Shown: one piece after another, positions 29,289 to 42,028 of the stretch
How positions within the stretch are numbered: the stretch's first letter is position 1
Layout of the letters: each line of letters begins with the position of its first letter
DNA from: Proteles cristata cristata
Taxonomy: Eukaryota > Chordata > Mammalia > Carnivora > Hyaenidae
DNA: 64,000 nucleotides
NCBI GenBank assembly: GCA_017311185.1
Contig: JAESUZ010001057.1
Span: 682,001-746,000, forward strand
Reading direction: 5' to 3'
The notes under the pieces: model-generated
What the model was told of the DNA's origin: nothing
Databases searched by the model: none
The model's input: only the letters and a program-made list of their open reading frames with translations
Position numbers and translations under genes: made by a program

Positions 29289-30205
29289 GTATCAGTGGAG
29301 CAAAACCATCAATGGCTGCCCACCTAGCTCGGCCCAGGGATGCTATGTTCTATTCACCAGCTGCCTAGCTCTACTGTCAGGACCCTCCACTGCCACTCCT
29401 ACTGGCTGCTCACCACAGTAGTTGTGCCAACCTCTGGCTTCTACCATTGCATGGTCCTATCATTCCCATCGCTGTCAAAGAGCCAATCCTGTAGTAGCCT
29501 CTTACTGTCAGCCCTGGCCTACAAAGGACGGCCAAACAGCTTCTCCCAGGGCATTCCCCTTTGCTTTGATAACCAGAGTATCCTCTGGGCTTTCCTGTGG
29601 AACTGAAGAGGGTTTCTTGCCTTATATAGAATACCGACTTATAGCAGGCTCCCTTCTTTGAGCTTTTGGAAGCCTTCCTCCTACTTCTGCTATGGCATTT
29701 CTGGCATTTTCTTTTCCCTTGGCCGGCCATTGCCTTTCCCTGGCTCCCAGGATCCATGTCAGGGTATTAAATCCTATTTCACCTGAGAGTGCTTCCATAT
29801 CAATAAACTCTTTCTCTCTCTCTTTTTTTAAACTTAACATTCAGACTTGGCTCCCCATTGATGCAGCCTGTACATCTTCTCCTGGCTCATGCCAGCACAA
29901 GTTGGCTACGTTTGTAGCTCCTTTGCAGGTATCGTCCTCTTCCTTTCCTAGCAGGCTCCTGAACATCTCTGGCTGGGTTTTGTTGCAGCTTGGCCCTTAT
30001 GAGTTGGTCTTGTAGGCCAAGAGAGAGAGGCAGCTTCCTTTGGTCCCTGAGAGCCATTTCCAGAGACAGTGGAAGCTATGAATCATCAGTAGCCAACACT
30101 CCTGGCAGCTGGAAGAATGAGTGCCTCCGCCCCGATCTGAGGGTACCCGCAATCATCAGAGAAAATCATCAGAGATGAATGTCAGCTCTGCCTATGAGGC
30201 AGAGT
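29289..30205. other. Intergenic, unrecognised; possible LTR-like segment
   Basis: Contains a plus-strand AATAAA followed by CT-rich sequence at about 29802-29830, which resembles an LTR end. I could not assign a family and see no gene. Confidence 0.3.
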
Positions 30206-30209
30206 AGAG

Positions 30210-30440
30210 CAGGGATCAGAACCTAAGACCTTTGAGTCAGAAAGGCTCAGGTTTGAATTCTATCTAGCTATGTGACCTGGGGAAAGTTACTTAACTTTTT
30301 TGAGGCTCTTTCTTCATCTCCAGCGTAGAGATAAATAGTAACTACCTGATAGATTGATATGAGACAAATGAGATGAGGAACCTAAGTGTTTAATACAGTG
30401 CCAGCACATCATAAGGGCATGGATGTTGCTACTGTTATAA
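30210..30440 (+). mobile_element. MIR SINE remnant
   Basis: MIR core tagctatgtgacctggggaa and agttacttaacttttttgag are clear, followed by the expected diverged 3' part. Confidence 0.8.
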
Positions 30441-30444
30441 CCGG

Positions 30445-32600
30445 TCAGAGCTTTCCAAAGCTGAAAAGGCTGCCTTATGGAACAGACAATAATGTACATT
30501 ATCATGGAGAGTCTTTTAGCTGTCGCTGCAGAGGGCTCCACAGAGATGTTGTGGAGGAGGCTCTAGGATCCACGGGAGTATTCACAAAAGATGACCTTGG
30601 GGGCCCACTCTGTCTCCAAGCTGCCCTGATGCTCTGATTTCTCTGACTCTGCTTACCCTTGGTGGGGGAGAGGCACTTAGAGAAGCCTATTCACTTTCAG
30701 GCCACTAGGGGGCCATTTAGTTGCCTGCAACAGGAATACACTAATGGTTTCTTAATGGCTCAGGCACCAGGGAGATCAGGCTCAATTATATCTGAAAGCA
30801 TTTTGAGTTCCTAGGGTAAAAGACACTATGTAAATCCAGATAATAAATAGGGATTATTGATGACAGGTTAAAGAATCTGGCACTGTTTCGTTTGGAGAAG
30901 AATAGGGTGAGAGGAATTGAATAAGGGCTTTGAGTATATGTATTCCTTAACATAGAGAAGAATGACATACTGTTTTCCTACCCCACTGGGAACCAAGCAA
31001 GAAGAAAGTTTACTCTGCAACAGAAGAAATACGGAGTGCATTCAAGAAAGAGGATGGAAGGAGGCTTTGGTTTGGCCTTACCTGGAATCTTTCAAAATAA
31101 TTCACCCTAGTATAGTTCATCTGATCAGTTCTGCCAGGAAGACCAGAAAGCAGGGAAGAGAAAAGAGGACAACATCCAGAAACAATTCAGAGATTTTAGC
31201 TTAACAAGTCACCCTGCAGTGGGGGGCTCTGGCCATCCCGGGAGCAGGATGGGGAAGGAGTAGTTGTCTTTCCCCCATTAACCCACAAAAGGCAATAAAC
31301 TTTCCAAAATTTGGTGTCCTTAAAATCAGGAAGCACAAAGCCAGGCTATTCCTGGAGATAGCATCCAGTTGACCACCGCTAGTGACAGACTCACACCTGG
31401 ATCTCAGGAATGAGAGAGAGAGAGAGAGAAGCTGGGTTATAGACCTGTGGTGTAAGCAGCTGATCAGCACACTTAGCTCTGGTAGCCACATGACTTCCAT
31501 ATGGCTGAGGTAGCAGGGCACCAGTGCTGGGGAGGACCTTCCTTATAAAGGGGCAGGTGTTCAGAAGGCAGAGGTTCCTGCAGGGGGAGGAGGGAACATG
31601 GGTAGGGCACAGAGGGTCCTGCCCCACGGAGCCGGAAGCCAGGAGTCAGGCTCACACATGCCGGGCAGGAGGAGGTCACCCGCAGGAACCCCGCCACCAC
31701 CACAGCCCTCTGCCTACACACCCTCACACACACACAGTCTCACATACTCATTAAGACACCCAGGCAGTCCGCACACCCAGCTCTGGGAACACAGGAAGTA
31801 GAATTCAAGGAGGAGGGAACCAGAAATTCTTGAAATCCTTAAACAGAGGGGAGTGGGGAAAACAGAAGGCGAGAGAAAGGAAGACAGAAGGACGAGGAAG
31901 GCACAGGGGAAAGCGGCTGCTGAGAGTCCGAGCTTGGCAAGGGGACGTTGGCACCGACCAGACAGGAGGAAGGACAAACCTCACAAAAGAAGGGGGACGG
32001 AGTTGGGGGAGGGGAGAAGGCGAGAGGGGGCAACAGCCCAGACTCTGAGGCCCAGGGGGAATCAGAGAGGAATAAAGCTCTGAGAGCCACACTCCACCGG
32101 TTCAGTGCGGTCCCTTGAGTCCAAATCAAGCCCAAAGCTGGGAGTCGGGCGCCCCAAAAAGCGGGCTCTGGAACCTGTTGAGAACTTCAGGACTAAGATA
32201 GGCGAGTCGGGAGAGTCCAGCTCAGCACGTGGTTCTGTCCCAGAAATTTCGAATGGTCTACGCAGCCTGACTCCGGGCTCTAAGAGAATAAGAGAGGGAA
32301 TCGGAAAGATTTCAGCACCTCTCCAAAGCCCAGCCCGGGAGGGTGGTGGGGAGTAGGGAAGGGGCGCGACCAGCTGTGACCACAGTGAGTGTTCCGGGCT
32401 GCTTAGCTGCCTGCGCAGGACGTGGGCCAGGTTTGCTAGGAGTGAAGGGGTTCAGGAGACCTGTCGGGAGGGCACGTGGAGGGGGTATCGGCCGAGAGCA
32501 TGAGCCTGAGCGTGGTATCACCCCCCACTTTGGGGGGTATACTGAGGCCTGGGGGCCGCAGCCGTTATTGCTCTTCCATTTGTCACTTCGGACAGTAGGG
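30445..32600. other. INAFM2 upstream flank
   Basis: No coding gene recognised. GC content rises toward 32.6 kb. A short GA run lies at 31411-31429. Confidence 0.6.
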
Positions 32601-33029
32601 AGCGAAGGGCAGAGGCGCCGGAGTTGACAGCTCGGGGCTCCGACCGCCCCTCCCCGCCCCCTTTCCAGTTCCGCTCCCCGCCCCGAAATGCGCCGGTCCC
32701 CTTTTAAAGAAGCGCCCAGGGCTCCCATCCTCTCCGCGCCAGTCCGCGCGGGGCTGCAGCGACGTTGCCCTTTTAAGAACCAGCCTCCTTTAACTCTCTC
32801 CTAACGGGGCGTCCCAGAGGGGCTCGCGGCGCCCGACACAAGCCCGCCTCCCCTCGCGGCACTTCCGGACCCCGGCGTCGCCCTTTTAAGAGGCAGCCCC
32901 CAGCAGCGCTCCCCCCGCCCCCTGTGGCCGGCGCGCGAGGTGGGGGAGCCGGGCTGTAGAGGAGCGCGCCGTCCGCGCGGCCACTGGAGACCGGGCAGCC
33001 GGCGGCCGGGCAGGCGACGGCGGCAGCGG

Positions 33030-33128
33030 ATGGGGACGCGGAGCCGAGCGGCTGTGGCGGCTGTGGCTGTGGCGGCGGCGGGGAAGCAGCTGACGGGCCG
33101 GCGGCGGCGGCGGCGCTGGCGGCAGTGA
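33030..33128 (+). CDS. Upstream ORF in the INAFM2 leader (32 codons, Arg-rich)
   Basis: ATG at 33030 (G at +4), TGA at 33126-33128. A CGG run makes six consecutive arginines near the end. It lies 192 nt upstream of the INAFM2 start and is in the mRNA only if transcription begins before it. Translation is unproven. Confidence 0.35.
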   Translation: MGTRSRAAVAAVAVAAAGKQLTGRRRRRRWRQ

Positions 33129-33779
<651 letters not shown>

Positions 33780-35990
33780 ACCCCTCTGCTCCAGGGGCGG
33801 CCGGGAACCATTCTCCCCTCCCCACTCCCGGAGGCAAGACTTTGCAGCAGGACGGGGCGGGGAGCCCGCGGGAGTGACCCCCACGGGAGTGAACGCCCTC
33901 TCTCCCCGCAAAGATCGCCAGCTAGCCCCGGGAGCCAGGGGCCTGCATTCGGATCTTCAAGCCAAGGGACCACGATTCGCCGGGGGCTCGGGGTTTGGTC
34001 TTCCCAGGACCGTGCTGCGCCAGGGCTCTGAGCCATAAAGGGAATGGGGGGAGGGGTGGGGAGATCCCAGCTCTGAACCCTTTTTCGCCGCTAGCTCTTG
34101 TGTATCCTATATGCAGGGGTGACTCGGGCTTTCCCCCAAGACTCAGGGGAAGGAGGGAGCTGTAGGGGCTCTTCTTTAACAAGCTGAAGCTCTCGCAAGG
34201 AGGAGGGCACCAAAAGTAGTGGAGCTCAGGTACGTCAACCTAGTTGCAGTGGCCACAGATGCATTTAATTTATAGATCCCTGTATATAGTTGTTGACATA
34301 TGCACTAGAAGCTATAATTACACAGAACTATATGTATCCTCCCACAACCCTGGGTAGCTTCCGACTGATGGGGTCATGCAAGGGCTATTTGCTGGCCCTC
34401 AAAGTGCAGCTAGCCAGAAGGGCACAAACACTGGTTGTTGTTTGTTTGTTTGTTTGTTTTCAATCACCCACTCTTTTCCCTTTCCCCTCCTTTCCTATTT
34501 CAGAAAGATAGGTTTATGACCCAAAAGAGTTTAATCATTCTTAGGCTTGAAAGGACAGTGGAAAACCTTAGAAGAAGTAGAAGCAGTTTAGGGAGGGTGG
34601 AGAAGGAACTAACCCCCTCCTCTTCCCACCCTAGTGCCCCCACGGAAGAGGCTTCCTGTTGCAGCCCTAAGTATCTGGATATGGGCCAGGGAAGAAGGAA
34701 GGGAAAGAGCAATGCCTCTGTGCTTCAATCCTTGGCCTTCTCACAGAGTTCTTTTAGGAAGAGCAAGCTTTTGTAAGTAGAGTGGCTCACAAGTGTTTTT
34801 ATATTATTTTCTGCCCCTCAAGATGTCTTGTTCCCTGTAATCACGGTAATCACCCTTGCCTTCCCTCTTTGCTGAACCTGTGACAATGTAGCCCTGCAGT
34901 TAGGGCCAAGTCTGTTGTGAAACCAGAGCTTTGAGCACATTTTCTGGTTTTGAATTGTATTATAGAACCAGAAAGGCTAAAAAGTGGGGCTTCAAACTCA
35001 GGATTGTGCTTTGACAGCCAGTTCATAGACCAGCCGTGGGAAGGTTACATTGGCTTGTCTTTACATCCGTCTCCTGATAAACCCTACTTATATTTGCAGC
35101 CTATACTTACTGAGAAAAACACCAAGGAAAAAGACATCTATATAGTTCTGGGACAGCAAGAATTCTGCATCCTCAATTTGGATTCCATTTCCTTCTCTGC
35201 CACTTGCTTTTAGGCAATTGAGTGTGGGTAGTGACAAGATATCAAACCCCTTAGCGTTTCCTTTTTGGGAAATGAGGCACTTTTTAAAAACAAAAACTTA
35301 TCCACCTGAGTCCTGAAACAGTTGGTCTCTCCAGTTTTTTGGCCTCCACTCTAGTTAGCTCTGATCCAAGTTTACAGGACAACAAGCCTTGCTTTAAGCC
35401 ATGTTCTGTTGTGGGCAAGATAACAGCAGCTGAGCTGTCATAGCCTAGGAGCAGGCTGGTCGCACCCCCAAGGTGTCTTGGCTGGAGGAGATTTCTGAGC
35501 AGCTGACGTGACTTTAGTCATTAGGAAGCCTTTGAGGCCTTTTTAAATTTTTGGTGGGGGGTCTGGGGGTGGGGAAGAAACATAAAATGCCACTTTATAA
35601 CTTCAATAATAGCCTGTAATTTATATTTATTGTGTGAATTTTTAGTCCTATATTTTAATAATTTGTAAATTGATCTCTTATTCCAAGAATCCTTTGAACT
35701 TGCAGGAGAACATCTGGGAATCCAGTCCCCTGTCCCCATCCCTGCATTCTGGACTGTTTAATCCACTTTGGGATGGATCAAAGAGTCTAGCGAGACCACT
35801 CGTAGGCCCAGCTGCTGGCCTCCTGACTCTAAAGCCTTCACTGGAATTGGGACATTAGCTCCAGCTCTAGCTGTGAACATGACCAGAGACATTATTTATA
35901 ATTCAGCCATTTAAGATATACCTGTACTCAAAAAGTCCTGTATATTTTTTAAAAGTTTTATTTTTCAGGTGAACAAAAATACATTCTAAG
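33780..35990 (+). other. INAFM2: Probable INAFM2 3' UTR
   Basis: After the TGA the sequence turns AT-rich, with UTR-like stretches near 34260-34330 and 35590-35690 and a TTTG repeat at 34437-34460. No coding gene. I see no canonical AATAAA on the plus strand, so the end is set only by analogy with the roughly 3-kb human transcript. Confidence 0.4.
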
Positions 35991-36423
35991 AACTCTACAT
36001 AAGCCTGTGTAAGTTGACCATTTCTGTTTCGTATTTCTTGGGGAAGGAGTAGAGGTTGGAAGAAGGAAGGTCAGAGATGTGGTGGATGGGTGTTGATGAA
36101 TAGGTGTCGGAGAAAAAAACCATTGCCCTGGTATTCTCTGTGCCTGATGGCTTGACTGCATTGCTTAGTTAAGGGCGGCAGGAATGCTTCTTAGTCGGGA
36201 AGCAGTCATGGTGTCAGATGAACAATGATTCCTGGCTCGGCCACCTTTTACCAACCTTAAAAAGATTCAGAAAAGTTCTGCTTTTAAAGGACTCTGAGCA
36301 GATAGCTAGCTGAGGAAGCTAAGGGACCAGTAAGCCAACATATTAAGAATGATTACAAACACTGAGCTGGCTGAGAGCTGCGGTGACAGGGGGCCACCCG
36401 ATAGCCTCACTGTCCTCACTTTT

Positions 36424-36646
36424 TTTTTTTTTTAAATTTTTAATGTTTTTATTTATTTCTGAGAGAGATAGAGACAGCGTGAGCAGGGGAGGGTCAGAGA
36501 GAGAGGGGGTCACAGACTGAAACAGGCTCCAGGCTCTGAGCTGGCTGTCAGCACAGAGCCTGGTGCGGGGCTCAAACCCACGAACCGTGAGATCATGACC
36601 TAAGCGAAAGTCGGACACTTAACCGACTAAGCCACCCAGGCTCCCC
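36424..36646 (-). mobile_element. tRNA-Lys-derived CAN SINE, near full length
   Basis: Reverse orientation with a long T run. Exact 17-bp target duplication tcactgtcctcactttt at 36407-36423 and 36647-36663. The perfect duplication suggests a fairly recent insertion. Confidence 0.97.
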
Positions 36647-36663
36647 TCACTGTCCTCACTTTT

Positions 36664-39445
36664 AACCACTGGCTCCTAGATAGTTCAAGAAGTGCTAACA
36701 CTGGGAAAGAGGCACTGATGCACCTGCAGTGGTTGGTCAGAGCTTGTCGGCAGTGGAGCAGGCGAGAGGGCCAAATGGCTCAGAGAGGTGTAGGTTGCTT
36801 CAAAGGTGAAGCAACAATAGAAGACAAGTGGGTGAAAAGCAAAATATAAGGGATTAGTTATACTGCAAAGTACACAGCACACAGTTGAGCTCAGCTCATG
36901 ATTAGACAATGCTGCCCAGTACAAAGTGGAGTGAGAAGCCGTGTTGGTGGGGCCCCCTGAGGCCTGCACTTCTCCAGAGCTGTTGGGGGTGGCTTCTGTG
37001 CTTTTACATCACCTTGTAGTCTGCAGGGGAGCCTGGAAAAAGTCCGCCCTTCTTTTATTTCCCTCTTCAGCCTACACAATGGCTTTCTGTGAGAGGGCTC
37101 AGTAAGGCAGAGCAGAAGGGAAGGGAAAGAATTTTCAAGGTTCTTCTAGTTGCCCCCCCTCAACTTTTTGTAGAGGTGACATGTGGCTTTTGCAGTTGCA
37201 CAAGGCTTCACGCATTGGGCACATACAGCAGATGAGAAGGGCACTGTTCTGCCAGGACAGGGCCGGGTTGGCGGGGACCAGCGGTCCAACAGCTTTATTT
37301 TCAGGGGTTAGAAATTAGCTGCAAAATTGCCCGTCACAAAGGAGAGGTCTGTACAAAGGGGGGTTACTTTCTCTCCTTTAACTGCTTCCACCATTGGGAT
37401 CGTTTCAAGGTGTTTACTTGTAGCAGAAGTTACTGTGAGCATTTATGCCCTGGCAGCCTGAGTTTGAAGGAGGAGCTCATCCTCTTTTGAAAGTCAAGTT
37501 TCGGAGGGTGAAGTTTTGCTAAGCTGTTCAGACTGAGTTTGTGTTGGGATCATTTCTTTCCCCCCATGATGTCGAGGTGCAGAGAAATGTGTCTCTAAAG
37601 TTTTAATCCTAAGAAAGACTTTTCTTCCTAAGAGCTCTAGATGTCTGCACAGTATGAGAGCACAGCTTTGGAAGCTTTTCGGTCTACCTTGTTTTCCAGT
37701 TTTCACTAGGGAATTCTCAGATACTGTGTTCTTCAGTCGAGTATTTATATCCTGTTTTGAAATGCTGGGTGGAGAGCATCTACTTGTTTCTACATGTTTC
37801 TTTAAGGGGAACTGAAAGGTCAGGTCCTCAGCTTTAGGGCTACCACAACTATTTAAAAGGGGGTAATAATTGTCCTCCCCTTCCTGTCTGCAGAGAATGG
37901 AGGTATTTCTGGAATTGCAACGCAATAACAAAGGGCCACAGCTGTATACTTTTTTTTTTTTCCTGTCTCGCAGCGGAGGGAAAGACCACAATAGCTTTGC
38001 TCATTTCATAGGACAGCACCAAGCCCGGTGCCTAGCACACAGTCATAGTTGCTCAGAGTTTGTTGATCACCTGGTTGATCACTGCATTAGGTAGAATTGG
38101 CCCTAATATCAGTGTGGTGTCACTGTCGTAATCCACTTGGGTACCCACATCCACAGCCCATAATCTGGTTTGAGGGAGGAGATGGCTAAAGAGAAACCCT
38201 GCCAATCACAGCTCTACCAACCATTCTGGCCACAGTTTCTTTATGTCCAAGTTGAAGGACTCGGGCTCAGCCTGCCTGTTCTTTCCATGCACCAGAAGTC
38301 CACAGCTGTAGTCCATGTGGTAGTCAACAGAAGCGACATGGACCATGTGACCCATTTATTGTCCCCTCTGTCCTGACCCTACGGCCTAATGTTAAGCTAT
38401 AAAAATACCTGCTTTATCGACAGTTTTTGGTCACATCTGTTTTACTTGCTGACATAGCTTGTGGGTTTCTGCTGCCATAAAACCTGTGTTACACTCTTTG
38501 TTCCTTCCAGTAGCTAATTTAAAAAATACAAAACAAGAACTTTTTTTTTAATACCACATGCCCAGACTACCAGGCTCTCCACCCTGAGTGCACCAATAGC
38601 CATGGCTCCCAAAGTCACACACTGTGTACATGAGATACCTGGTCGGTAAAGAGCATCTGGGCCAAACCAGTTCCGTATAAACATTCTATCAGCATTGGCT
38701 AAGGTACTCCTCAGGGATCAGAAAATTCCCACCCAATTCTTGTCCTCAAGAAATTTACAGATGTGCCAATAAGAATCTACCCTTGTTACTGCCCTGTGTT
38801 CTTAACTTGAGTAATCTGCTTTTACAATAGTGTATCAATTAAACAGCAGTATGATTTTAACTTCCCTTAGAATATTTTCCACCAATCACTAGCATTAATT
38901 CAAGAACTATTTATTTAGTGCCTACAGTGTGCCAAGTGAGCCTCAAAAGTCCCCAAGCCAACATGCCCAGAAAGGCAATTATGTCGATCACCAAGAAATT
39001 CCTTTTAAATATACCTCTCTCAAAAACAAACAAACCTCTCTCTGCTAAGCTCAGTGTTGAGAGTCATGAATTGAGGTCTCTGCCCAGCTTGTGACCTAGA
39101 GGCCACTGGCCCCCCAGCTTCCTGCTGGTAGTCTGAGCAGTATTGTGTCATGGCAGTCAGCCTCTGTGCATGGGCAGCTCACAGCATCGCGAGGACCAGG
39201 TGGGGGAGGCAGTGTGCTCTTGGAAGGGACCCTGAACTGGAAAATAGGAACCTTGCAGACTCAGTAATGCCACTGGTTATGGCCTTGACCCTGCTTTCTC
39301 CTCCTAACCAAATGGAAATTTATGAGAGCAACTCAAGGTAACAGATGTGACAGGGCTGGGAGATGCTGGGACTGAAAGTACAGCGTATACATAGGAGGTC
39401 ATATATTTTCAAGGGCGTGTCTGTCCCTTCGGGCATAGGTGATGG
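36664..39445. other. Intergenic between INAFM2 and CCDC9B
   Basis: No gene recognised on either strand. A fragment near 38890-38935 (ttatttagtgcctacagtgt) looks like a short L2 piece. Confidence 0.6.
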
Positions 39446-39449
39446 TGGT

Positions 39450-39632
39450 AAACATCACAGCAGTGCCCAGACCATCAGCGTCAGCATCACCTGGGAACTT
39501 GTTAAAAATGCCATGTCTTAGGCCCCATCCCAGGCTGACCTAATGAGAGATTTGGAGGGTGGAGCCCAGCTTTGTGTTTTCATCAGCCTTCCAGGTGATT
39601 CTGACACTCCCTAAAATCTGAGAACCACTGGC
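39450..39632 (+). mobile_element. MER5A hAT-Charlie non-autonomous transposon
   Basis: Landmarks in order: gcatcacctgggaacttgtt, aaaatgccatgtcttaggcc, ccttccaggtgattctgaca and the terminal ctgagaaccactg. Good internal match to MER5A. Confidence 0.85.
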
Positions 39633-40984
39633 CCAGACTTTCCCTCTGATTTCGTAACTTGGGGTTTAGGTGTTTCTGTTTTGACAGATTGGCTCCAAGG
39701 TGACTTTTGACCTTTTTCTCAGTTGAAGCTGGCTGCCCTGCTGGGGGGGAGCAAACACTGGATCCCCAGAGTTTGTAAGAAAAAGGGGGAAAACCTGCTG
39801 CGTTATTAGTTATTTTGTTGAAGGTGCCAGGAGAACTCGCCCTGGAGAGCTCTTTAAGGAGGCAGGCCTGAAAGAGCTCTCTCCTCCTCCCACCGGTGGT
39901 GGCGTTTGCCTCACCTCCTGCCCTGGGGCCTGCTGCTCCTGAGTCAGGCCTTAAAAGGAGCAGTGGGTGCCACATTTGTTCTTTTTGGTGCCAGGTCTGT
40001 GCTATTTCACTTCGTCGGGCGTCAAGTGGATGCTTAATGAGAGGCCGTGACGTAGGCAGGCAGGCCGACTTGAGAGAAAGCAGCCTCAGTCTGTGCTTCA
40101 CACAGCTCCCCTCCCTGCCTGCCCAGCCTCAAGTTCTCCTCACAGTGAGGCCCTGCGCCACCCACCCCCCTCCCCCCCGGGGTCAGCCCTTCCGCCTAAG
40201 CAGTCCTCACTCAGAGCTGCTTGCCGGGTCTGTGGACACTGATAAGTGGCTGGAGAGGCAGAGTGAAGTGGTATCTTCAGTTTCTCCTACTCCCTTGACC
40301 ACCTCCCTCTTCCCAGCCTAGTTCCCAAAATAAGAAGATATGGCCATGTGGGGATTTTTGCCGTTTCCTTTGTTTTTTGCGGGGGCGGGGGGAGGAGGGG
40401 CTAGTGCCATCTTTCCTTGTTATTCCTGTCTCTGAGGCCAGGGTTGGAGCTGGAGTTGACTGGTGGTCCAACTCTCCAAACTTGTGCCTTGTTAGATAGC
40501 TGGGGATCCCCAGTTGCCTCCTCCTTGACCATAAGAAAATACAGTCATGCTGTTCCTTTGGGTGAAAAAAAAAAACCCTCAACTCTGGGAGGTCTGAGCA
40601 AACCCTAAAAGGGAGTTTGTTTCTGGGGAAGATATTGAGCAAAGACTGGCAGGAGTTAACGAGAGCACCACTGAAGAAGAGGGAATGTGCTGACCTGTAA
40701 AAGCTGGTATGCAGAGGTAGGGGCCATCCTTAGGAATCCCTGTAATCCAGCTAGTGAGTGAGGACAAAATGCACCCCCAATAAGAGCAGGGTCAGTTTGT
40801 GAGGCTCTGAGCTCCAGTCAACTCTCCCAGGAGAGTAAAGGAAGCTCTGTCCGGAAAGGCTGGGGAAGCTTTACAAACCACCCCTTGTTTCCCTGAAGTG
40901 TACTGATCCTAGTGAAGAAGAGACCAGAAGAGAAGGTGAAGGAGAGGATAGGAAACAAAGTAGACAGAGATCAAACCAAATAGC

Positions 40985-41200
40985 TACTCCGTTTATTTAA
41001 CACACGTTGACTGAGTGTCAGGCTACTGTTCATAGAGCATCTGCTCTGGGCTGGGGGTATTTTGCATTCTCTTTAATGTTCTTGACAACCCATCAAGGTA
41101 GGTGTTACTGGCCCCACCCTGCAGATGAGAAAACCAAGGCCCTAGAGGTTAAACTTGACCAAAGTTACCCAGCTAGTTGATGACAGACCTAGCCCGTGTT
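40985..41200 (-). mobile_element. MIR SINE remnant, antisense to plus strand
   Basis: Reverse-complement MIR landmarks: ccctgcagatgagaaaacca, ggttaaacttgaccaaagtt and acccagctagttgatgacag. Its minus-strand end supplies AATAAA at 40997-40992. Confidence 0.7.
40992..40997 (-). terminator. CCDC9B: Candidate CCDC9B poly(A) signal AATAAA
   Basis: Minus-strand AATAAA about 3.4 kb past the CCDC9B stop. The resulting gene length is close to that of human CCDC9B as I recall it. Inference only. Confidence 0.35.
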
Positions 41201-41827
41201 TGTTCCTACTATGCGGCCTCACCTCAAAAGACATGCCTCCCTTGCAATATGGTCTGCTACTCCCCTCTTCCCAGGTAATAGGGGCTCAGGACGGAGAGAT
41301 CTTCTGCCCCTTCTGCCCTCCGTGTCATGAGGCCTTAAGTAAAGCTGTCATCACCCTACTACTCTGCAGGCACCTTCCTTCTCAGTTCCTCCAGCTCTAT
41401 GCCTGGGTTCCCAGTAGTGCTGCCTCATGAAGAGCTTCCCACCTTTGAGGAGGGTCTTGTCAGTTGGTTGGCAAGGAAAGAGGCATCTAAGAGGAAGTCT
41501 CCTAGCCAGACCTTTAAACAAAGGAGCCAGGAATTGCTACAGCCAGGTTCCCATGACCCTGAGACTTGTGGAGGAGTGTCTATGCTTCCCCCCTGCTGCA
41601 GGGCTGGTTCCATCCCAGGAGAGGAGGGTGGTGGTCCCCATAGTGCCCTGAGAAAAGCTCAGTGATACATTCCTGGCATTACAGTCTTCATACAGTGAAG
41701 ACGTCCTGTGCCAGTCTCTGCACTCTCCAACCCCTAATGACTCCGTGACTTCCTTTCTCCTAATGTCCTTCTGGATGTTACCCTCAAAGACAGAAACCCA
41801 ATTCCTCTATAGCCTTTCTGCCCAGAT

Positions 41828-42028
41828 TTTTTTTTTTAAGTTTATTTTGAGAGTGGGCATATGAACAGGGTAGGAGCAGAGGGAGAGAGAGAGACAGAGA
41901 GAGACAGAGGGAGAATCCCAAGCAGGCTCTACTCTGACTCGGGGCTTGATCCCACAAACTGTGAGATAGTGACTTGAGCTGAAATCAAGAGTCGGATGCC
42001 CAACCAAATGAGCCACCCAGGCACCCCT
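41828..42028 (-). mobile_element. tRNA-Lys-derived CAN SINE inside probable CCDC9B 3' UTR
   Basis: T-rich start, GA tract and end gagccacccaggcaccc. Short flanking duplication tgcccag. It has the same orientation as CCDC9B, so it would be transcribed sense. Confidence 0.93.
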
